From the IMG/VR virus record IMGVR_UViG_3300043449_000970, positions 1-33,717 of that record: DNA of 33,717 bases, one strand, 5' to 3'. Under the pieces are notes generated by a model. The model saw only the letters and a program-made list of their open reading frames with translations. It was not told the DNA's origin and made no database searches. Each line of letters begins with the position of its first letter. The first letter of the stretch is position 1. The stretch comes from a virus. Made by a program: the position numbers and the translations under genes. Of the stretch, positions 28,982-33,717 are shown piece by piece.

Positions 28982-29476
28982 CTATACGGCCCGCGCCGTC
29001 AAGACACGGGGCCAGAGGAAGAGTTCGTAGTTGGCGACCACCGCGACCACGGAGCTATCGGCGGGGTCCGTCAACTGCGGCACGGTCTGGCGCGTCCGAC
29101 CCCGGCAGACCATCAAACCGGAGGAGGAGGCCGTCAAGGACGTCATCGCCTGATCCACGATGTCCATCGCGGACTCGACGAGCGGCAACTGGCTGTCCGG
29201 CTTGCCCACCCCCTGCACCTCAAGGATGGCCGTCTCGCGGTAGCCATTGAACTCTGGCAGGGAGACGCGGTCGAGCCGGAGCGTCAAGTACGGGAACACC
29301 GGGTCAGCGGGCGCGGCCCGGACCCAGATGCGCGTCCCCACGAACCCGGCGAGCGTATCCGTCGAAGGCGAGACGTAGTCGATGAGCGCCTTGCGAAGCG
29401 TCCCGTAGATTGCCGTCGTGGAGGTCGTGGACGGGAGCGTCAGGCTACCGGGGACGACGTAGGTCGGGAGAGTCAT
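28982..29476 (-). CDS. Tail terminator / tail completion protein (164 aa)
   Basis: Contains YGTLRKALIDYVSPSTDTLA, RIWVRAAPADPVFPYLTLRL and a later YELFLWPR segment, resembling siphophage tail-terminator proteins (lambda gpU/DUF3168-like) with an N-terminal helix followed by beta strands. It would cap the tail tube and form the neck interface. ATG at 29476 overlaps the preceding gene stop (ATGA). Family is probable, not certain. Confidence 0.75.
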   Translation of the reverse strand: MTLPTYVVPGSLTLPSTTSTTAIYGTLRKALIDYVSPSTDTLAGFVGTRIWVRAAPADPVFPYLTLRLDRVSLPEFNGYRETAILEVQGVGKPDSQLPLVESAMDIVDQAMTSLTASSSGLMVCRGRTRQTVPQLTDPADSSVVAVVANYELFLWPRVLTARAV

Positions 29477-29946
29477 CGGACGGCCTTGCCTCGCTCAAGG
29501 TAGCGGTTCAGGACGCGGTTGTAGGTGTCAATCATCTGCCGAGCCGACTCCATCGCCACGGGCTTGAAGATGGCGACCCGCTCGAACCGCCGCGTAAAGA
29601 TGTTATGGTGCCCGAGCTCCCACGCGAGCGCGATCTTGCCGACCGAGAACCGCGACGTGACCGCCTTCGCCTTCCGACCCTTCTTGGCTTTGGCCGTGAC
29701 CGTGATGCCCTCGGGGATGCCGACCTTCGTGTACCAGCCGTTCCCGCCGAACGTCGGCTCCTCCCGCTGGACGTGCTGAACGACCTGCGCCGTCGAGCGG
29801 AACGCCTGCGACGTGTAGTAGCCCTTGAAGAACCGCCGCTTGAGGTTGCCCTCGTACACGTTCGCCGCCGCGTCCAACGCCATCCGCGAGGCGTCGCGGT
29901 ACTGCTTCAAGAACTGGGGCGACAAGTCGCGGACGACGACCGACAT
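29473..29946 (-). CDS. HK97 gp10-like head-tail joining / neck protein (157 aa)
   Basis: Begins MSVVVRDLSPQFLKQYRDAS and has a helical N-terminus, a beta core (WYTKVGIPEGITVTAKAKKG) and GKIALAWELGHHNIFTRRF, the (A/L)xxxEfG-like motif common in gp10-type tail-joining proteins. A C-terminal helix follows (SARQMIDTYNRVLNRYLERG). Start ATG at 29946 overlaps the upstream TGA by one base; the longer frame to 30036 is rejected. Assignment is by pattern and position. Confidence 0.75.
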   Translation of the reverse strand: MSVVVRDLSPQFLKQYRDASRMALDAAANVYEGNLKRRFFKGYYTSQAFRSTAQVVQHVQREEPTFGGNGWYTKVGIPEGITVTAKAKKGRKAKAVTSRFSVGKIALAWELGHHNIFTRRFERVAIFKPVAMESARQMIDTYNRVLNRYLERGKAVR

Positions 29947-30197
29947 CAGGCCTCCACCATCGCGGCCCGCAGGCTCTCCAACGCGGCCCCCGCCGTGGCC
30001 CCGGTGCGCGTCAACGTCCGCTCGGTCCCAATCCACCGCAGGCCGACCCCGACGTTGCCGACCGGGAACGCCTCAAGACTGCCCCCGTATTGGCCCACAA
30101 ACGCCTCCAGACGGGCCGAATCGGACGGCCAGACCCCACGGCTTCGGATGTCCGAGCCGCACATCTGACGGGCATCGACGCCGTAGGACTCGATCAC
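29946..30197 (-). CDS. Small hypothetical protein in the neck gene cluster (83 aa)
   Basis: Begins MIESYGVDARQMCGSDIRSR and includes RLEAFVGQYGGSLEAFPVGN. No domain recognised. Overlaps at both ends (ATGA upstream, TGATG downstream) show it is part of the structural operon. It may be a minor neck component, inferred from location alone. Confidence 0.62.
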   Translation of the reverse strand: MIESYGVDARQMCGSDIRSRGVWPSDSARLEAFVGQYGGSLEAFPVGNVGVGLRWIGTERTLTRTGATAGAALESLRAAMVEA

Positions 30198-30739
30198 CGG
30201 ATAAACCCGACCGCCGACAGGGTGAGGCTCGTCGCCGTGACCGCCGTCGTGTCCGTCTCGTTGCGGACAAACACCGAGATGGTGTCGTTCTGCGATGTCG
30301 GTAGCAGACCGGTAATCGAGAACCCGTAGCCCTTGCCGGAATCCGAGAGGACCGCCGAAACGTGAATCCCCGTAATCGCCACGCCGTTCTTGGCGAACGT
30401 AATGCCAAAGGTCTTGTTATTGGACGCACACACCAACTCAACGTTGGCGGTAATCAACAGCACTTGGTTGACCGCCTTCGTCGCCCGGAGCTCGTTGTTG
30501 GCGTACTGCGAGAACCCGTCCTGCCCGAGCGTGGCGTCAAGCGCTGTCGTCCCGGCCAGCTTGTACCACGTATCGGTCAGCGCGAAGGTTGTCGCCGCCG
30601 ACGCCGTGAGGTCCAACTGGCCTCGGCTCGGGAACAGCGAGACCACCACGTCCCGGATATCCTCGGGCGAGATAAGGCCGGTCGTGTTATCGGGAAGCTG
30701 CGCCAAGAGCGCAGAGAGAACCTTCGGGGTCTCGGCCAT
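30194..30739 (-). CDS. Possible head fibre or decoration protein (181 aa)
   Basis: The N-terminus contains LLAQLPDNTTGLISPEDIRD, a short helical pattern I associate with the start of virion fibre and capsid-associated proteins. The remaining 140 residues look like a beta-sandwich or jelly-roll module (LTASAATTFALTDTWYKLAG; GITFAKNGVAITGIHVSAVL; NDTISVFVRNETDT). It sits among head-tail connector genes instead of the tail fibre genes, so a capsid or neck fibre is suggested. The role is inference; the beta-rich receptor-binding-like composition is what the sequence shows. Confidence 0.55.
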   Translation of the reverse strand: MAETPKVLSALLAQLPDNTTGLISPEDIRDVVVSLFPSRGQLDLTASAATTFALTDTWYKLAGTTALDATLGQDGFSQYANNELRATKAVNQVLLITANVELVCASNNKTFGITFAKNGVAITGIHVSAVLSDSGKGYGFSITGLLPTSQNDTISVFVRNETDTTAVTATSLTLSAVGFIR

Positions 30740-31182
30740 CAGTCGTAGCCCTCGTCAAAGCCCAACGTGAACGCGCTCGTCGCGTCCACCAAGTGCACCC
30801 CGTCCGCCACCGCGTCGGGATCGTTCGCGATGAACTCGGCGTAGGCCGTCGGGTCCACCTCCTCCAACGCTAACTGCTTGCACCGCATCTGCCGCACCTC
30901 GACCACCGAGCGCACGAAGTAAATCACCGTGTCGCCCTCAATCTTGACCACCCCGAACGGGTCAACCGGCACATAGTCAGCGACCGTCGCCGTAAGCGTG
31001 GTCCGGCTGTCCGTGTGGCCCTGCGGCGCACCCGCCACCGTGAACTGGTTCGCGGTCGCGTCAATGCGCCCCCAATAGACCCCGACCTTCGTGTAAAGCG
31101 GACGCTGGAACCCATACGCCCCGTCGTCCGAGCGCGTGTAGAACCCGAGCCGCTGGTCCAGCAGTCCCGGCGCGAGGTACAT
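30739..31182 (-). CDS. Head closure / stopper protein (147 aa)
   Basis: Begins MYLAPGLLDQRLGFYTRSDD and continues GVYWGRIDATANQFTVAGAP, a pattern typical of phage head-tail adaptor/stopper proteins (SPP1 gp16-like, DUF-type head-tail joining). It would close the portal channel after packaging. Its ATG overlaps the connector stop (TGATG). Position directly after the gp6-like connector supports the call. Confidence 0.78.
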   Translation of the reverse strand: MYLAPGLLDQRLGFYTRSDDGAYGFQRPLYTKVGVYWGRIDATANQFTVAGAPQGHTDSRTTLTATVADYVPVDPFGVVKIEGDTVIYFVRSVVEVRQMRCKQLALEEVDPTAYAEFIANDPDAVADGVHLVDATSAFTLGFDEGYD

Positions 31183-31748
31183 CAGCCCACCGCCACGGGC
31201 AGCTTGAGCGCCCGAAGCACCTTCAAGACCCGCGCCGCCGTGTCACGCGAGACATCCCACGTGATGCTCGTCCCCGCCCCCGTCTCCGAGGCCGCGTTCG
31301 GCGTCCGCTTTTGGTACAGGTCCGCCGCAAGGTCGAGGATACATTGCGAGATGACCGGCTCCCAGAGCGTGTAATGCTGCGAGAGCGAGAGCCCGCACGA
31401 GGCCGTGATCGTGTAGCGCCCGTTCGAGAACGAGCACCCAGCCTCGGCGTAGATGACCCCCGTCGCCCCGCTCACCCAATAGTCCGTCGTCGGAACCGTC
31501 ACGCCGTCCACATCGGTGATACTCACCGCCGCAATCGGGCGGCGCGGAAACACGAGCGAAGTCACGGGTCGGTCCGCGTCCGTCTCGGCGCGGTCGATAT
31601 ATGTCTGCGAGACTGCCGTCACGGGGCAGTCAATCCAGAGTTCCACCTGTGCCTGTGCCCTCGCAAGGAGGGCCGTCAGAAGCGTGTTCTCCGCGTTGGA
31701 CTCGATGCGGAGGTAGGACTTGAGGTCCGTTACGGTTGGGAGAGCCAC
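31182..31748 (-). CDS. Head-tail connector, HK97 gp6-like adaptor (188 aa)
   Basis: Contains the family pattern TVTDLKSYLRIESNAENTLL, ALLARAQAQVELWIDCPVTA, a beta segment with FPRRPIAAVSITDVDG, and a C-terminal helix QCILDLAADLYQKRTPN. These proteins form a ring under the portal that joins the stopper. ATG at 31748 overlaps the upstream gene by 19 bases. Strong match to the gp6-like arrangement, including the typical order portal-protease-capsid-adaptor-stopper. Confidence 0.88.
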   Translation of the reverse strand: MALPTVTDLKSYLRIESNAENTLLTALLARAQAQVELWIDCPVTAVSQTYIDRAETDADRPVTSLVFPRRPIAAVSITDVDGVTVPTTDYWVSGATGVIYAEAGCSFSNGRYTITASCGLSLSQHYTLWEPVISQCILDLAADLYQKRTPNAASETGAGTSITWDVSRDTAARVLKVLRALKLPVAVG

Positions 31749-31972
31749 GCAAACTCCGACGCAGGCAGGTGGTCCGGATCAGCGATCAAACCTTTCTGAC
31801 GCCAAACGGTCGCCCGTTCAGCGGAAATCTCAAACTCCTCGCCGGGGAGCCGCCGAACGCCGTCCACCTTGCAGGCGGCGATCAGCGTCACCCGGACAGG
31901 GTCGGACGAAGCCGTGGGGGGCGTCCCCCCCACGACCTCACCCGTCACCTTTGGCTTACGCAGCCGGCTCAT
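31730..31972 (-). CDS. Small beta-rich protein between capsid and connector genes (80 aa)
   Basis: After a disordered start (MSRLRKPKVTGEVVGGTPPT) it has VRVTLIAACKVDGVRRLPGE and FEISAERATVWRQKGLIADP, the pattern of a small beta domain often encoded right after phage capsid genes. Function unknown. ATG at 31972 lies inside the end of the capsid gene (17-base overlap) without a ribosome-binding site, so it depends on translational coupling. Confidence 0.65.
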   Translation of the reverse strand: MSRLRKPKVTGEVVGGTPPTASSDPVRVTLIAACKVDGVRRLPGEEFEISAERATVWRQKGLIADPDHLPASEFAWLSQP

Positions 31973-33305
31973 CCAGCACGACGAACGGCGAGTGCTCGTC
32001 AACCTTCGCGCCCGCGGCCGTCTTGTAGGCGTAGGTCGAGGTCGGGAGCGGGATGCCGCCAGCCCGAGCGACGAAGCGGTACGTGGTGATGTCGTTGACG
32101 AACTTGTAGTGAATCGACGACTCGACGGTCAGCGCCTGACGGAGGCCCATCGCGTAGAAGTCGCCGTTGACGAGGGCGACATCGCCCTCGGTCCCGAGCG
32201 CCGGAAGCAGATCCGACACGATGACCGGGAGCCCAAGGAGGGTCGCCGGAGCCTTGTCCCGAAGGTTCGGGAGGAAGGTGACCATCGTGTTATTGGTGGT
32301 CTGCATCGCGAAGAGCTGGGCCAGCACCTTACGGCTGATCATCCAGACCGAGTTCGGGCCGTGCGTATGCGACTCGTACATCTTGAACGCATCCGCAGCG
32401 GTGAACGTCGAGGCCGTGGCGCGGGGCACCTTGATGAGCGCGCCGTTGTTCGTGTTGAACGCGCCGAGCGGCTGCGACGAGCCCGTGCCGTCGATCGTGA
32501 TGTCTTCGTTGATCTTGTTGACCACCTGCCCGCCGACCGCCGAGGTGACATCGGACGGCAGCTCGCCGGTGAAGTCGTCGTCGAGAAGCTCGTCCCCGAA
32601 CTCCGTGATGGCGGCGTACTTGTACATCGTGAGCACCCGCTGGCCGAACGACGGCTCGCGGCTCGGCTTGGTCTCACCCTCGCCGACGATGGTCACGTTG
32701 GCAATCTTACCGGCCATCGGGCGGTTGAGGACCGTCGTGCCCTCGTCCTGAATGAGGTACGGGATGCGGAGCGACCGGCCGGGAACGTTGTAGCGGCGGG
32801 CATACTGGAAGAGGCCCGGCTGAATGTTCGAGGTCGAGAAGATCTCCGGCACCTGCGTCAGCGGGAGGAGGTACTCGCCGCCGTTGGTCGAGCCGGTGAT
32901 GGTGCGGGTCATCAGGTCGACGCGCTTGAGCGTCTCGGCCTCCTTCTGGTTGGCCGGACCCTTGGCGACGGCACGGATGAACGCGCCGACGTTCTTGAAG
33001 CCCTTGGACAGCTCCTTCCGCACCTCGTCCTGCGCGTCCTTCATCCCGGCGAACTCGCCACGATCGGCCCCAGCGTCCACGCGGACGAGGCCCTCGTCGC
33101 CGCCCTGACGGGCGATCTCGGCATCACCGGTGAACTCGGCAGCCGCGGCAGCCCGCATCTCAAGGGCGCGGATGTCGGCGGTGCGCTTCTCCACTTCCTC
33201 GGCGGTGAACGCAACCGAGGGGTCCATCAACTGCGACCGGAGGGCGTGAGCCTGCTCGCGCAGCTCATTCGCAGCCCGGTTCTTGGAAACCAGCGGGGTC
33301 TTCAT
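31956..33305 (-). CDS. Major capsid protein, HK97 fold (449 aa)
   Basis: Main shell subunit. The N-terminal ~110 residues are charged and coiled-coil-like (NELREQAHALRSQLMDPSVA; VEKRTADIRALEMRAAAAAE), the expected scaffold (delta) region removed by the protease. The rest has HK97-fold hallmarks: GGEYLLPLTQVPEIF, a spine-helix region, FGDELLDDDFTG, GTGSSQPLGAFNT, NSVWMISRKVLAQLFAM and a C-terminal HYKFVNDITTYRFVARAGG. ATG at 33305 has AAGGA nine bases upstream; ATG at 33323 lacks a site. The protease stop lies 18 bases upstream. Confidence 0.95.
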   Translation of the reverse strand: MKTPLVSKNRAANELREQAHALRSQLMDPSVAFTAEEVEKRTADIRALEMRAAAAAEFTGDAEIARQGGDEGLVRVDAGADRGEFAGMKDAQDEVRKELSKGFKNVGAFIRAVAKGPANQKEAETLKRVDLMTRTITGSTNGGEYLLPLTQVPEIFSTSNIQPGLFQYARRYNVPGRSLRIPYLIQDEGTTVLNRPMAGKIANVTIVGEGETKPSREPSFGQRVLTMYKYAAITEFGDELLDDDFTGELPSDVTSAVGGQVVNKINEDITIDGTGSSQPLGAFNTNNGALIKVPRATASTFTAADAFKMYESHTHGPNSVWMISRKVLAQLFAMQTTNNTMVTFLPNLRDKAPATLLGLPVIVSDLLPALGTEGDVALVNGDFYAMGLRQALTVESSIHYKFVNDITTYRFVARAGGIPLPTSTYAYKTAAGAKVDEHSPFVVLDEPAA

Positions 33306-33322
33306 TGTCGTGTATCCTTGCA

Positions 33323-33717
33323 TCAGTGAGTAAAGGTCGAACGCACCGCCGCGGTGCGCTCCTCCAACGTAGCATACCGCGCCGTCGATGCGGTCGAGGA
33401 GGGCGTCTCGGTCACCACGGGGGCGACGGAGGAAGCCGTCTCGGAGCGCGTCTCGGGGAGGTAGCGGACCAGCACCGCGTGGCGATCGGCCTCGGAAAGC
33501 GCATCCAAGGCGACGCGAGCGGCCAGCGTGAGCAGGTCGGTCTCCGTGCGCTCGGCGACGACCTCCTCGACAGGGGCAGACGCCTCGTTCCGGGCCGAGG
33601 CAATCTCGGCACCCGGCACGGCAGGCATCGGGGTAATAGAGACTTCGCGCAACTCAATCTCGGTGAACCGCTCGACGGGCTTGCCGTCGATGGTCACCAT
33701 CTCGGACGACCGCGGAA
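33323..33717 (-). CDS. Prohead maturation protease, C-terminal part (joins the 1-622 segment)
   Basis: The final 125 residues of the protease, counted from Met137, are encoded at 33700-33323; bases 33717-33701 repeat codons also present near 231-215. The segment contains VERFTEIELREVSITPMPAV, the conserved post-catalytic block of the family that ends the protease domain, then a disordered Glu/Val/Ala/Thr-rich tail. The stop at 33323-33325 lies 18 bases before the capsid start. The apparent start at 33700 is an internal Met, not a true start. Confidence 0.92.
   Translation of the reverse strand, partial: PRSSEMVTIDGKPVERFTEIELREVSITPMPAVPGAEIASARNEASAPVEEVVAERTETDLLTLAARVALDALSEADRHAVLVRYLPETRSETASSVAPVVTETPSSTASTARYATLEERTAAVRSTFTH
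33487..33717. repeat. Contig-end overlap, right copy (matches 1-231)
   Basis: Right-hand copy of the 231-bp overlap. Merging both copies leaves 33,486 bp and restores one uninterrupted protease gene. See the left copy for the single mismatch. Confidence 0.95.

Noticed and set aside
31869-33329. Plus-strand open frame of 486 codons opposite the capsid gene
   Set aside because: Antisense shadow of the HK97-fold capsid protein; composition is Arg/Leu/Asp-rich and without motifs.

Overview
The window is essentially one complete genome of a tailed double-stranded DNA bacteriophage (Caudoviricetes) with siphovirus-type tail genes. Bases 1-231 recur at 33487-33717 with a single difference, so the contig closes into a circle of about 33,486 bp. 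The contig ends fall inside the prohead protease gene, which is whole only after circularisation. Every gene I can support lies on the minus strand, so the map is read from high to low coordinates. The DNA is GC-rich, and the long plus-strand open frames are antisense shadows of real genes. The host cannot be named. A T7-type amidase plus a spanin-like coiled-coil protein suggest a diderm (Gram-negative type) host, and two good sigma70-type promoters suggest use of host RNA polymerase.

Packaging and head: an apparent small terminase (4828-5157), large terminase (3632-4831), a portal fused to a Mu gpF-type head morphogenesis domain (824-3547), a 54-residue protein (626-790), the protease (622 to 1, continuing 33717 to 33323) and the HK97-fold major capsid protein (31956-33305). 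Next come the head-tail connector genes (31730 down to 29473), including a protein that looks like a fibre or decoration module (30194-30739). The tail block is the terminator (28982-29476), tube (28354-28944), G/GT chaperones joined by a canonical A AAA AAC minus-one frameshift site (28019-28025), a short tape measure (26148-27626), a distal tail protein and a 1,950-residue tail tip/fibre with a C-terminal S74 self-cleaving chaperone (19821-25673). A small conserved tail-adjacent protein and a GT-B glycosyltransferase follow.

Lysis: two holin-like membrane proteins, an N-acetylmuramoyl-L-alanine amidase and a coiled-coil membrane protein (18286 down to 16674). After these come a calcineurin-type phosphoesterase and a PAPS-reductase-like PP-loop protein in overlapping reading frames.

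Replication and recombination (14339 to 8197): a winged-helix replisome-organiser-like protein whose coding sequence holds 11-bp tandem repeats (a candidate origin), three HNH proteins, a PD-(D/E)XK-like nuclease, an SSB-like protein ending in DDLPFD, a RusA resolvase, and several small zinc-binding or helix-turn-helix proteins. I see no DNA polymerase, helicase, primase, integrase or repressor, so replication probably relies heavily on the host and lysogeny is not supported. The accessory block 8093 to 6577 encodes tiny membrane and zinc-ribbon proteins. A ParB-like/DNA methyltransferase fusion (5150-6400) with lower GC then leads back to the terminases.

Most neighbouring genes overlap by 1-17 bases (ATGA, GTGA, TAATG, TGATG), implying translational coupling in long transcripts. 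The most notable non-coding signals are two matching promoters (8137-8165, 12205-12233), a layered RNA leader abutting the start of the replisome-organiser gene (13676-13800), the 11-bp iteron-like array inside that gene (13307-13361), a long hairpin between 10994 and 11050, and a 15-bp perfect inverted repeat bracketing 106 bp at 6428-6563.
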